This document shows positions 22,830-34,330 of a stretch of DNA of 64,000 nt, piece after piece. Within the stretch, counting starts at the first letter, position 1. The number at the start of each line of letters is the position of its first letter. The DNA is from Heterodera schachtii. Taxonomy: Eukaryota; Nematoda; Chromadorea; Rhabditida; Heteroderidae. Under the pieces are notes generated by a model. That model had not been told where the DNA came from. It was given only the letters and a program-made list of their open reading frames with translations, and ran no database searches. The stretch is from assembly GCA_023374025.1 (NCBI GenBank), contig SIJG01000020.1, positions 1,725,020-1,789,019 on the forward strand, in the 5' to 3' direction. The position numbers and the translations under genes were made by a program.

Positions 22830-23160
22830 TCTCAGGCAACTTTAAGAAGTTATAACTTTTTTCCCAATTGATCAAATTCTAAAAATTTAACATCAATCGA
22901 GGGCTCTTTATGTTTAGAAATTATTGATAAGCTATTCTAAGAGCGATTGAACAAATTATTAAAAGCTGCAACACCAAAACCGCAAAAAAGTCAGAATTTT
23001 TGCATATATTTCTTTATAACTTTTTTTATATGCCGGAAAATCTTTGTGATTTTTGGAGAGCCGATAGAGCTTGTTAAGAGCTTTCGAATGATACCAAGTT
23101 TGTTTGATTGGGCAACTGTTAAAAAAGTTACGAATTTCAAACTTGCCTGAGACGCAGTTG
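22830..23160. mobile_element. Fold-back element, TGCGTCTCAGGCAA arms
   Basis: GTGCGTCTCAGGCAACTTT near 22830 is the inverse of AAACTTGCCTGAGACGCA near 23140-23160. Inside, TTATAACTTTTTT and AAAAAAGTTACG mirror each other, as does the ATTTCGAATGATACCAAG region shared with the elements at 26448-26836 and 51578-51972. No clear target duplication. Confidence 0.5.
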
Positions 23161-23392
23161 GCCCCATTCCGAGCTGGGGAAGCTTTTGGTGGAAAAACTA
23201 TGGGGCGGGCTGGCTTTTAACCAGTGTCAGTTGTTTTGGCTTTCCTGATCATTGTTGTTCTACGAGCTGAACTAAGGACCTTGCTTGCCCTCTCTAGCTC
23301 CCCATTTTGCTCGATCATATTGGACCAATTTTTTAGTCCCAAATGTTATTTGTTTTGGCAGTTTTTAGATCCTAAAAATATCATTGCTATTA

Positions 23393-23611
23393 ATGAAGAG
23401 TGATTCGATTGAGATGAAACCGCAGAAGGAGGAAGAGGAATTGTGGGCCAAACGCTTTCCACCACATGTTTCTTATATGGAAATTGAACAGCTTGACGAA
23501 TTTTTTCTTCTTCACCAGCAAATTGTGGCCAACCGTATTGTTACATGTTGCGTTGACTGTGCAAAAATTACGGTAAATGATTTTTGGCAGAAAACACCAC
23601 CAAAAAGGGTG
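23393..23611 (+). CDS. Candidate exon, Glu/Lys-rich unknown protein
   Basis: From an ATG, 72 codons run to a possible donor (GGGTGTAAGTG). The product is MKSDSIEMKPQKEEEELW followed by a helical stretch with VSYMEIEQLDEFFLLHQQ and a CCVDCAK segment. Its composition is unlike the low-complexity chance ORFs of the area, so it may be a real first exon. No domain recognised and no following exon found. Confidence 0.35.
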
Positions 23612-25126
23612 TAAGTGCGTTTATTAAATCCGCCAATGGGTTTGAAAACAAAAAATGGGTAATATATATAAATTCATAGCTTGGCTCAAATTCAACCAAA
23701 TAATATTTCGTGGTATCATTCAATAGCTTTAATTGTCTCTTTCAGAATATAATTTTATAAATTTTTTTACATAAGTATTAAAAAAGTCATAAAGCATTGA
23801 ACAAACATGCTATGTTTTTTGCAATGGTCATGCATATATAATTATAAACACTTAAAACTTTAAAAATGCAATTGAGAAAAATTATTTTTATATCCGATTT
23901 TTTTTTTGTTTTCGCGAACTCATTGGCTGATTGAAGAAACGCGCCAGCACGACAAAAAAAGTGCATGTAAAGAGTAAGGGATACGATTTTTAGGTTTTTG
24001 CTTTTTTCTAAGCTTCCTGTGATCTGAAATGCAAGAAAAACAAGTTTTTTTCTAGTGGTTGTTAAGCTAATTTTCTAGCTATTGGTGCATATTTTCTAGG
24101 TTTTTTATTTTTCAGTGCCTAAAAATCTAAAAATAAAAAATGCTCAAAATTTATTAACAAAAATGGAATAAAACGAAAAATATACACCTAAGAAGCGACT
24201 CAAAAAATTTCAGAAAAATACACCCCCTAAGAATCGGCCATAAGATTTTTTAAAATACACCGCTAATAAATAAAAAATTTGTCTCAAAAATTCATCTCCA
24301 TGATTTATTTATTTTCTTGACAAGAATTTATGATTTTAAAATTATTTTTCTCACTACTGGTTTGGCTTACTTTTTTGAATAAATTTTATCGTTTTACAGC
24401 CCCCTAAATTTCAGGCTTTTTAGTGATTTTCTTTTTTATGATAACTTTTTCAAATATTAATTCGAAAAAAGTAATAAAATTTGAAAAAGACGGAAAGTTT
24501 TTCCAATTTTTTTGAAATAAAATCTAGATTTTTCTTGTCCCAACCTCGACTTTTTCGGCCTTTTTCCCATCCAATTTAGGCGAATTTTATACTGACTCGA
24601 TTTAACTGGATGGGAAAAATTAAGGTTTATATTTTTATTTTTATTGGGCCGCAAGTATCCGAAAAGAGTTCTTAAGAGCACCTGTTTATTATTATTTTTA
24701 AAATGAAATTTTTTAAAAATAGAAGACAAGAATAGCTTTATTGAATTGGTTTTTAATAATTTTAAAAGTCGATTTTAGGTTGGTGATTTTTTTTTCTATT
24801 TTATTGCACATGATTTGTTTTTTTTGTGCTAAATCATAATCAAAGTCCCAGAAAGTATGAAAAAAGCAAATAAAGGCATGAAAAATTGCATGCAGTTTTG
24901 GACTATGAAACTAGTTCTAGGTCGAACTTAAAAAGGTATCATTGGGGGAAAACTAAAAAAGAATTAGGTATTTTATTTTAAACAAAATAATTTCATTAAT
25001 TAAGCATAAATACACAAATTGAATGTATCGATGTAAACTATGTAACCAAAAAATTCACGCATTAATATATAAGTAATACTGTTAGACAATGTGAAATAAA
25101 ATTAGTTTTTTTTGTTAAATTTAAAT

Positions 25127-25766
25127 TAGGGTTGCAACCAAATTCTGGGTTCGGGGTTGGAAGCGTCGGGGTTCGGGGTCGGGGTTGCCAAATCGTTCGG
25201 GGTCGGGGTTTTTCAATTTTTGCCTTATACCATATAGTCAAAAATTTTATATTATCTTAGCTTAAATTTTTTTATTATTCATAATATTTTATGTGTTTTT
25301 TATTTCTTTTATCATAAATATTTTTGTATAGAATTAATTAAAAACGCATAAGGCATTTTAAATGGCCAATTTTCAGAGAAAATCTGTAAAAATATTCAAA
25401 ATTTCAAATTTTTCCTAAGATGCACAAAAATTTCTGATCACCTTATCTTTTTTAGTTTTTCAAATCATTTTTTTGCGGCGCTCTTTTTCTAAAGATTTTT
25501 ACGAGAAAGGAGTCCGGAGATTTAAGCTCTATTTCTAATAAATATTCGCAAAAATTTTATGAATTTCCGAGAAAAAATTTTTTTTTATTATATTTTGTCA
25601 AAAAAATATATTAAATTTCCATGATTTAATCAAAAAAAGGAAAATTGGGTTCATTACGTCAATAAATTATGCCAAGGATGATTGATTTTCATGGGTAGCG
25701 TCGAGGTTAACCCCGAAAAATGGCCAAAAATGTCGGGGTCGGGGCGGGATAGGAGTTGAAACCCTA
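25127..25766. mobile_element. 640-bp hAT-like element, TAGGGTTGCAAC termini
   Basis: It starts TAGGGTTGCAACC and ends GGAGTTGAAACCCTA. ATTTAAAT flanks both sides (25119-25126 and 25767-25774), a perfect 8-bp duplication, though AT-rich enough to be less decisive than others. Both arms have GGTTCGGGGTCGGGGTT-type repeats. No ORF. Confidence 0.75.
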
Positions 25767-26183
25767 ATTTAAATTTGAAAAAAAAATTATGAAGAAAATA
25801 GCTTTTTGAAATTTTTCTCATTAATAGTTAAAAAAAATTATTGCTTTAAAATACCTAATTTATTAATTATCAGGGAACGGATTTTAGGTTTCACCTATTT
25901 TTTGTGCGGATAGCATATGCTGAGATAAGCGCAAAAACACATTTTCTTCGATCACTTTTCGATTTAGAACGACTTCAACTATTTCTGCCTTTCAACAAAA
26001 AATTATTGTGAAAAATGCAATAAAAAAAACATAAAATACACCCTTAAAATCACTTTAATTTTTTAAAATACATCCCTTTTCCAATTTTTAGCACCTAAAA
26101 ATCCATTCCCTTTTTATTATCATTGGTCCTTTGTTAGGTTCACCCCATTGAGGACAAACTACAATATGAATTACCGTTTTTAG

Positions 26184-26384
26184 GAAATTTCTTCACTTGC
26201 TGTTGACAAACTGAATAATGACAGAACCAATCTTCAAATGCCATTGTTGTGTCTTGTCAAGGTCATTAGCGCCACCAAACAACGAGTTTCGGGCGAGGCA
26301 TTCCGCCTTAAAATTTTGTTCAAATTGACCAAGGCACAAGACAAAGAGGCTGCAAAAATGTTCGGGCGACGCGTTAGTTTATAA
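26184..26384 (+). CDS. Cystatin-like C-terminal exon
   Basis: After a TTTTTAG acceptor, 66 codons and a stop read ISSLAVDKLNNDRTNLQ, then CLVKVISATKQRVSGEAFRL. The order helix (AVDKLN), strand (LVKVISA) and KQxVSG loop is that of cystatins, whose QxVxG loop blocks papain-type proteases; here it reads QRVSG. The first exon, with the N-terminal Gly and signal peptide, was not found, and the usual C-terminal Cys residues and PW loop are missing, so this may be a truncated gene. It is too short and lacks a Met, so simple ORF calling would miss it. The assignment rests on pattern recognition only. Confidence 0.5.
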   Translation, partial: EISSLAVDKLNNDRTNLQMPLLCLVKVISATKQRVSGEAFRLKILFKLTKAQDKEAAKMFGRRVSL

Positions 26385-26447
26385 TTAAATATTCGTCTAA
26401 TTAGTGGGATAGGAAGGAATTTTTTTCGATTATTGCTGCTGGTAGGG

Positions 26448-26836
26448 GTCGGGTCGTTTTGGCGCCGACGTTTTGGAGCCAGCCAAAGTTTTCAGACTAT
26501 AACTTTTTTGTATTGTTAACCAAATTTAACATTCTTCTTGTCATTCGAAAGCTTAACATGTTTAGAAGCTGTTTCTAAGCTATTGTTTCGTGATTAGACA
26601 ATTACCAAAAAAGTTATAACATGAAATTACAGAAAAAAACAAATAAAATTTTGGAAGTTTTATCTTAATACATTTTTACAGGCTAAAAAATCTTTTCGCT
26701 TTTTGTAAGGCTAATAGAGCTTGTGAAGGGCTTTCGAATGATACCAAGATTGTTTAATTTGGCCTACAACAAAAAAAGTTATAATCAAAAAACTCGCGCT
26801 GGCGCCAAAACGTGGGCGCGAAAACGACCCAGTCCC
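26448..26836. mobile_element. Fold-back (Mutator-like) element, 10-bp duplication
   Basis: The left arm GTCGGGTCGTTTTGGCGCC pairs with the right arm GGCGCGAAAACGACCCAGT, and both arms contain a GGCGCC..ACGTTTTGG unit. The 10-mer GCTGGTAGGG lies on both sides (26438-26447 and 26837-26846). The spacer contains TTATAACTTTT mirror sequences. A target duplication near 10 bp with long arms fits Mutator-like elements. Confidence 0.7.
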
Positions 26837-27631
26837 GCTGGTAGGGCTCGCTTCGCCGCCGCCAACTCGAAACCCTATCATCAAATATTTTTTGGACATT
26901 GCCTAAACATTGCGATTTTATATATTTTAGCTTCGTTAGACTGTGCTTTCGAATGATACCAAAAAGATAGGGTTTATTCGAACATTCATACTTGGTACCA
27001 ATTCCAAAACCTTCCTCACTCAAATTTTCAAAAAAATTTGCTAAATTATTAGAAAAATTATTAACAGATCGCTAAAATCACAGGTAACATTTAATGAAAT
27101 TACCGGTAACCGCTATATTCTAGTATGAAATTATAAACATACACTGACTTTGACCCCATTTTGCAGAGTAATGATGATACGCATACTTGTTCATCAAATC
27201 CGGTATTAATAAATTATAGAAATTGGAAATGATTGTTTCATAAAAAATAAAGGTAGTTGGAATTCTCTGTTATCCTAGAATCTTTGTTTTTTCTTTTAAT
27301 TTATTTTTTTATTAACCTTTTTTTTATTTTCTAATTTAATTTTTTTTTAATTTATGCTTTTTGGTTGATTTTTTAATTTTAAATAATCAAATGCATTTAT
27401 TTTAATGATTTTTATCGAGTTAATTCCACAATTTTGGTGCCCTCCTTTTTGACACATCTGGGTTTGACGGGCAGCAACCGAGCTTCGCCCGTCCCTGGTG
27501 CCCATGCCCTTACTTTTGAAATTGCACTCGGACGATAGGAACTCTATATAACAATAACTCAAAAAGTCCATAAAGCACGCATGCGATCGCGGGAAAGTTA
27601 TGACGATCTATAATAGATTTAAATTTTTTAG

Positions 27632-30600
27632 GTTTATTTTTTTACAATTTATCGCAAAGCCGTTGACATCATTGACATCAAATATGAAGGTAAAATAATT
27701 TTAAATATCTGTAAATTGTTTTTTGTTCGGGATGCAATCCCGTCCCGCACCTGATACAGGTTTCAATGAAACTTACAGTCATTCTGATGGTTCTGGAATT
27801 GTTTTAGTTCTGTTTAATTGCCAGAATAGAATAGCAAATTTAATTTCCTAATTTATTTTTTTATATAGAAATTTCCACTTTTGTCGATGTGCCAGGTGGA
27901 CGATGGAGATTTTGGAATGGCAATTTTATACCCAAAATTGGTCTTCAGTGCTCGCCACTTTGGAGCGAATTGGAGGCGGAGCAGTGGATTTTGGTAATGG
28001 ATTTTGGTAAATTGATTTAAAATTTGAGTTTAAAAATGAAACATATATAAAATTCAGGTAGCGCTCGAGGAGGGGATTCGTCTTTTTGACACGTCATTTT
28101 TTGGCCACAATCGTGGGAAAATAAGCAAAGCAATCAAGGCAACAATTCTTTATTATTCTTTCAAATACAAATTAATCCCGGATGGCGGACGCAGTTTTAA
28201 AATTAAAAATATTGGAATAATTTTTGAAAAAAATATGTAGCAATTCATCAAAAATTGCTAAGTATGTAAATTGTACCATCAATTTATTTCAATTATAAAA
28301 GACATTGTAAATGAAATATTAATATTTAAAAATTTTCTCGAATAAGGACAAATTTTAAACCAAAAAATTTTTTGAGAAAAAAATTTTGGCGATAATTTTT
28401 GAGAAAGATTTTCAATTCGTAGTAGAGTTGCACGGGACCGAGACCGTGTCGAGAATTCCCGGTTTTTTCAGGTCCCGTTCCCGGTTTTTGGAAAAATTGA
28501 AATCCCGGTCCCGGTTTTGCCAGTCCCGGTCCCGGCGGGACTAAATAAGCACTAGTCAGAATGGGGTTCTGGTGAGAAAAGAGAAGGGAATTGGTGAAGA
28601 ATGCGAAATTTTTTGAGAAAAAAAAAAATTAAATTATTTATTTCATTTAAAGCATTTGTTCAAATACGCTAGAGGCTAAACCTTCAGACCTTCAATGTTT
28701 GTCTCTTGGGTTCAATTCCCCAACGGAATAGAAACTTTTCATATTTTCTTTACATTATTTCAAATGAAATTTAATGAATAAAGAAAATATTCCAACTATT
28801 ATCCAGAATTTTAGGAGTCAGAAAATTCCGAGATTCCCCCCCCCCCTCCCCCGAAAAAAAATTTTTAAATTTTCTATCGAATAATGGAAAAATTCTTCGA
28901 ATTCCTCCAATTTTTGGGCCTCGGAATTCGTTCGGTGGAGTGTGACTTTAAAATGCACATACGAATTGTTTCAAATTTAATACCAATAGAAAGTCTATAA
29001 ATCAAAAAATACACTCACATTATAATATGTTATGAAGTGTGCCTATTTTCAGGATTTTCGAAATTTTCAGGATTTTCGAAAAAATCCTTAACAAAAATGC
29101 AATAAAAACGAAAAATACCACCTAAGAAATGGCCCGAAAATTTTCAGAAACAACCCATAAGAGTTGAAAAAAATTTTTCCAAAAATTAATCCTCAAATTT
29201 TACTATTTTTTCTTAAAAAAATTTTTGTTTAAAAACTCCGATACCCGAAAACTTTAAAATATTAATAATTTTGCGATTTTTCTGCTTAAAAATGGAAGCT
29301 CTATTAATGAACATTTAGAAAATATAAAAATTTTTTTTTTGCCTGCCTAGCCTCACCATTGTATTTTAATTAAATTCATTAATTTTCAAGAAATCTTTGC
29401 CCTTGTTTGGCCTTAGCCGATCGGATGTTTTTGTCAGCGCAAAAATTAACATTATTCGACCTGAAACCGCAAAGCAACTGTTCATGACTTCCGTCAGTGA
29501 TATTGATGAACAACAATTTCATTCTGTTTCTGAATATGCACAATTTTGTGTGGAGCAGTGCGTGGCGCAATTTGATGGGTTTTATATTTTTTATTTTTGT
29601 TTATTAAACATACAATAAACTTTTGTGTTTCTACATGTGTGGACCCTACTCAGAGCACCTAGGATTACCCAGAAAAAATTGGGCCTCGGAATTCCGATGT
29701 CTGAAAATTTTTGGATGCCTCGGAATTCCAATTTACGAAAAATTTGGGGCCTCAGAATGGCATTCCTGGTGTAGTAGAAAACGAAAACTACCAATATTGG
29801 CGACAAGCAAAAAGCAAATAAATTTTCGTTCGTTCGTCACCACACAAATCGATTACAAATGTATGTGTATTTATTTAATTTGCTTTTCAGCTACATTGAT
29901 CTGTGCATGGTGCACTATGTCAAGGATTTTTGTAAAAACATCCCCAATACATGCACAAATAATAGAAGAGACCGTGAAGAAGTGTATGGCGTGTTAGAAC
30001 ATTATTTTTTGGGTATGTCAAAGACGAGAATATTGAATCATTTGATGATTATGGGATAATGCCTTGACATTTGCACCTTGGACATTTGCGGCCACCAGCC
30101 AAAAAAGATATTAATGGCCCAAGATTCCAACCAAAAGACAAACCTAAGAAAATAGTTTTATCATCAAATTTAAGAAATTTTATGCGCTCTGATAATGAAG
30201 CAAATCCAAATGGACCCCAACTGAAAAACTTTGGAAAATGTCATTTCGCGATAAATTAGTTGGACTGACAGTAGTATTCTTCAAGCTCTGATTGGGTCTT
30301 GAACAAACCCAATTTTTGAAAATTAATTTAAGATTGAATAAAGTTCGGCGAAAATTTGAAGAGAAAAAGATTTTGATAAATGTCCTATTTGGTTTGCGCC
30401 GAAAAAGTCGGTCCGCAAATGTTCGAAAAGGGCCCTTAATAAATGAGCCACAAATAGCAGAGGGACAAAATGTCGGGACGCAAAAGACGGACCGCAACGT
30501 TTTTTGCTGTTGCCTCAAATTCCGGGACAGAGATTAGGGTGAGTGAGAGTTTTTCGCGGGCAAGTTTGGGCATCGGGAAGTTTGGGCACCAAATTAAGGA

Positions 30601-33178
30601 TTGTAAAAAATAATTTTATTGTCTAATATTATTTGTACAAGGCTCAGTCTGTTCAAAATTAAAGTTTTATCATTTTAACAAAATTAGACTGTTTCTTGAT
30701 ATTTTGGGCCAACTAACCGGGTATTAAACTTTTGAATGACCCCAAGATTGTTGGGGGTAACAAAGAAAAAAGTTATAGTGGAAAACATGCTGGCGCCGAA
30801 ACGTGAGCGCCCAACTGAGCGAGTCCATGAAAAATTGCTTAAAAAGTGCAATCCTTTTAAATTTATGCATTTTTCTTGAGAAAAAATACAAAAAAATATT
30901 CAGTGTTGCAGTTGAAAATTAGTGTACAGAGGTATACACTTCATTCTACAAACGAGAAATGAACCAATAAAAAGATTGTAGATAAAAATACAGTCAGGTC
31001 AAAATTATTAGATCAAAAAAAAATTTGTTAATATTTTTTAAATCCGATTTTCTCAAAAAAGAATGGTGGCAAAAAAGTCTTATACACCCCCTTTTTGGTG
31101 GGAGACAAGTAATGGAGCAAAATGTTTAATCACCAAACAGTTTGTTCCAAGTTAGCAGAAAAACCTTTAAAAAATCTCTAACAATAAGCTAATCTTTACT
31201 GCTGATCAAAAAAGTCTTTTATACCAACTTGATTAGATCACTCCTTCATGGTGATCTGAAAAGTCGAAACTGGCTTGATTTCGAGAAATTTTTCGAAAAA
31301 ATTACTAGGGGTTGGAACATTTTTTTGAAAATTTGAGTAGGTCTGCCAGAAAGAACACAAAATTACCGAAATGCCTTTGGGATAGTAGGTCTATGACCTA
31401 TACCCGCAGAGCACCAGTTCGTGAAATATGTTAATTCAAAATGCATTTCTACCGTAGTTAAGAGAAAACGATCAAAAATGATACATTTTTTCCTGTGGTG
31501 CTCTGCGGGTATTCGTCGTAGACCCACCATTCCAAAAGCAATTCGGTAGAGAATTTTGTGCATTTTGGGCGCTAGTCTGCATTAGATCTTATTAAGCAGT
31601 AAGGTGATGATATCCCCTTAAAAGATATTGGCACTGTTCGGTCAATTGGAGTGGCAAATTTTGAGCCAGACCATATTGAACATTTGATCAAGGATGGCCA
31701 ACACTGTGTCCCGGCTATTGTCCAATGCGAAATTCATCCGTTCCTGCAGCGAGATGACCTGTTAGATTACTGTCAAGAGAATAGAATTTTCGTGCAGGTA
31801 GTTTAAAAGATATGAAATTGTCCTAAAAATTTGGTGACACGTTGTTTGAAATAAAATTAGATAAAAGTAACTGTAATTTTTTGGCACTAAAATTCTCAAA
31901 ATAATTATGATTTAGGCCTCAAAACCTCAAAAGTAGGCATTAAGAATGGGAAATAGGGTTTCAGATTTAGGGGTGTTTTTGGGTCAAATTTTTTAGCTTC
32001 AGGGTCGCTTTTTAGAATATTATTTTTTTCATTTTAAGGCACACAGTATTTTTGCCTACAAGGAACAGACACCGTCATATGCTTTACAACAGCGACGCTA
32101 TTCACTTCTGAAGAGGATGGCATCCTTTTACAAAATTGGAACTTCGGTGAGTAAGCAGCTACCACCAAATGAATTTTTTTTGTAAAATTAACAAAAAAAT
32201 ATATAACTTAAGCAAGGCTTGGTTTTCTAATAGTTTTGCCTGTTTTTCTAAGGACAATATTTTATGAGTAGGGCTCGTAATTATATGGATTAACATATTT
32301 TTTTTCCTGCGCATGTGCTATGAAGGAAGGGGCTAAAAATAGCATTTCTACGTTAGAATTTTTAGAGTTGGTGTAAGTTTTTAGTACATATAAATCCATA
32401 TTTTGGTGGTTTTCGGGAATAAATCGAATTTTGCCATTTGGGTTTTTCGTCCATATTTTGGCCATTTTTGGCAAATTTTCACAAGAAAAATGCAAAAAAA
32501 GCAAAAATACACCCCTAAAGATAGATTTTTTGAAAATTTTAAAAATTACACCCCCAAAAATACGAAAATTTTGAGTTTTTCGATCATTTTGGCATTTTTA
32601 ATAATATTTTCGCTATTTTTTGCGAAATTTTCTTTTTAAATGAGAATTATTTTCGAAATTTTGGCAAACTTTGAAAACTATATTTTATACAATGGACGAC
32701 GATAAAAATTTAGTTTTTGAACCCTTTTTTTGGTTCTTTATTGTACTTTCTTCTTTCCCTCACAATTTTCAAAATTATAACGAGAACCTGGCTTTTGTGC
32801 ATAAGAATAAATTCTTAAAGAGATTATAACAAATAATTTTCCACAAAATTTACTTATACTTTTTATTTTCAAACATAATTGCTTTTTTCATTAATGGTCA
32901 GCAATTGTCGCTGTCCTATATAATTCAACGTGCGCCGCATATTGGTGCAGTGTTTTTGGAACAAACTGATGATTTGTGGGACGCAAACATAGGACTAATG
33001 ATGCGCCAGGTACAATAATCAAACTCGAGGCAAAACCGAATTACCCAAGGCTCAAAGCTGATCCAAAACTAGCCTAATTTAAAACCGGGATTAGTTTTTA
33101 TTTATTGAAATTCCTTTTTTCTCTTTTTGACAGATCTTAGCCAGTCTACCAATCCTGAATTCCTGGGTCGGAAAGTGA
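27632..33178 (+). CDS. Aldo-keto-reductase-like protein
   Basis: Nine exons with compatible phases: 27632-27689 (tentative), 27869-27993, 28058-28138, 29391-29578, 29891-30012, 31604-31797, 32039-32146, 32902-33009 and 33134-33178. Visible AKR landmarks in order: GNFIPKIGLQ (N-terminal hairpin), VALEEGIRLFDTS, SDVFVSAKINI (Lys position), YIDLCMVHYV (His position), VRSIGVANFEPDHIEHL, IVQCEIHPFLQRDDLL and FAYKEQTPSYALQQ. AKRs reduce carbonyl compounds with NADPH. The Tyr that normally follows the Asp (as in DTAxxYGNE) is missing: here DTSFFGHNRG, so catalysis is doubtful. Exon 3 ends AAG|GCAACA, so intron 3 would be GC-AG or have a lost donor. The introns hold many repeats. N-terminal exons before 27632 may be missing. 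Family clear; activity unclear. Confidence 0.75.
31343..31569. repeat. Inverted repeat in AKR-like intron
   Basis: The left arm (about 31343-31418) and right arm (31493-31569) mirror each other: ACCCGCAGAGCACCA against TGGTGCTCTGCGGGT, and AAAATTACCGAA against TTCGGTAGAGAATTTT. The sequence before it (GATCAAAAAAGTC, then ATGGTGATCTGAAAA) is shared with 37480-37560, where another inverted repeat with different arms follows. Confidence 0.7.
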
Positions 33179-33225
33179 TACTATAGAGTCACTAATAAAA
33201 ATATATGCAAATTAAGTAAATTGCC

Positions 33226-33251
33226 TCGGCGGCGCCTATCGGCACTGCCGG
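33226..33251 (-). repeat. GC-rich hairpin, single site
   Basis: CTCGGCGGCGCC, TATC, GGCACTGCCGGA: the reverse-orientation form of the hairpin described at 7606, with one mismatch in the stem. It lies just 3' of the AKR-like stop codon. The right end of a TAGTGCTGC-type MITE follows at about 33460-33530, so this may also be MITE interior. Confidence 0.65.
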
Positions 33252-33660
33252 AGCTTTACCTTTTCATTTCTTTAAATTGACATATAAACCGCGAAAAAAA
33301 CTAATAATTTTTTGTTTGGTGCGTTTTTGATGATAAATATGTTACCTAATTGGATCGAAATAAAAATAAAAACCAAAAATTAGTTAAGATCAAGTCAAAA
33401 ATTTTTAAACAATTTTTAAGTGAATAGGAGGAAAATTTTTTGAAAAAGGTCGCGGGTTTTTTTGGGTCTCGAGGTTTCGGTTTCGGGGTCAAATCTCGAA
33501 TCTCGGGAAATTTTTGGTCTAACTATCACTAGTAACCGTTTATTTATGTTCGCAATCGAAGAAACCCAACCCTATCGGACCTGAGGGGCCTTGGAAAAAT
33601 CCGCGCATGTAATCCTATTTCGTACTATTTTTACTCTCTAGCATCATTGCCTAGGTCAGA

Positions 33661-33828
33661 AAATTGCTCTCTGATTTGGTGTCCAGCGTGGTGACGAATG
33701 GTGAAGAAGAGAGAGGTGGTGGAACTCGCAAGTTGAAGGAAGAACACATGCACTCGCTGCGAACCATGGACTTGGGCAAATTGGGTGGTGGCCGTTTTAC
33801 AAAATGTGAACAGTGGAAAGTGATGTAG
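33661..33828 (+). CDS. Candidate last exon, unknown protein
   Basis: After a possible acceptor (CTAGGTCAG) 55 codons and a stop read KLLSDLVSSVVTNGEEER, then HSLRTMDLGKLGGGRFTK. It is hydrophilic, of balanced codon use and unlike its surroundings. It lies 480 bp after the AKR-like stop and may belong to another gene or be an alternative 3' exon. No family recognised. Confidence 0.35.
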   Translation, partial: KLLSDLVSSVVTNGEEERGGGTRKLKEEHMHSLRTMDLGKLGGGRFTKCEQWKVM

Positions 33829-34054
33829 AAATGCGGAGAAGGATGCGCTGGACATTTAAGTATCTGGATCAGGAGTGGGACGCGACCCTAATCCGCTGTC
33901 TTTTTTCTCAATTGCACCGCGGTTTTTAAAAGGAAAAAAGTCCGTTTTATGAAATGTTGAAAATACGCGGGCATATTTTTTGGACAAAACTTGTTCGCAA
34001 ATTGCACCTAGAGTTTTGAAATCTTTATTTTAAGTTTTTATGGCATGAAAATAA

Positions 34055-34330
34055 TTGAATAAGTTTAAAAATAAAAAAATTAAAAGAGAAATTTTTGAAT
34101 TTTTAAATGAACGACCCACGATTCGCACCACTTTGAATCCGCGATGCGCGCCACCCATGGAATTTTTCTGTCCGCGACCCATCCCCGGTCTTGATATATG
34201 GAATCAACTCCATTTCGGAAGCCTTTTTGACAATTATTTCGGATTTTTGAGTAAAGTACAAGCGACCAAGGAAGAGATTTTCTCGCAAACTAGGTTATTG
34301 TTTTTAAATTCCACTTATATTATGCCATGA
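34055..34330 (+). CDS. Candidate exon, unknown protein
   Basis: A 91-codon frame. The central part (ERPTIRTTLNPRCAPP, then RPIPGLDIWNQLHFGSLF) has balanced composition and looks protein-coding; the ends are AT-rich. The in-frame Met is in the AT-rich part, so the true start is more likely a splice site near 34090. A weak possible donor follows ACTAG at about 34286. No family recognised; it may be a remnant. Confidence 0.3.
   Translation: MNKFKNKKIKREIFEFLNERPTIRTTLNPRCAPPMEFFCPRPIPGLDIWNQLHFGSLFDNYFGFLSKVQATKEEIFSQTRLLFLNSTYIMP

Larger units (their letters stand above)
19271..26183. other. Gene-poor repeat stretch with a few exon candidates
   Basis: Besides the features listed separately I see mostly AT-rich repeats. 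Weak candidates: 20463-20645 (a frame with YNSDAQRISEETIFIKTG), 21224-21292 (a frame ending IALDEYGLL before GTAAGT), and 21680-21875. None is recognisable. 20665-20765 is a GC-richer island without a usable frame. 21430-21540 resembles a TAGAGGCCGGG element end. Confidence 0.45.

Noticed and set aside
28671..28735. GGGTTCAATTCC as a tRNA B box
   Set aside because: No A box or stems; a lone match in repeat DNA.
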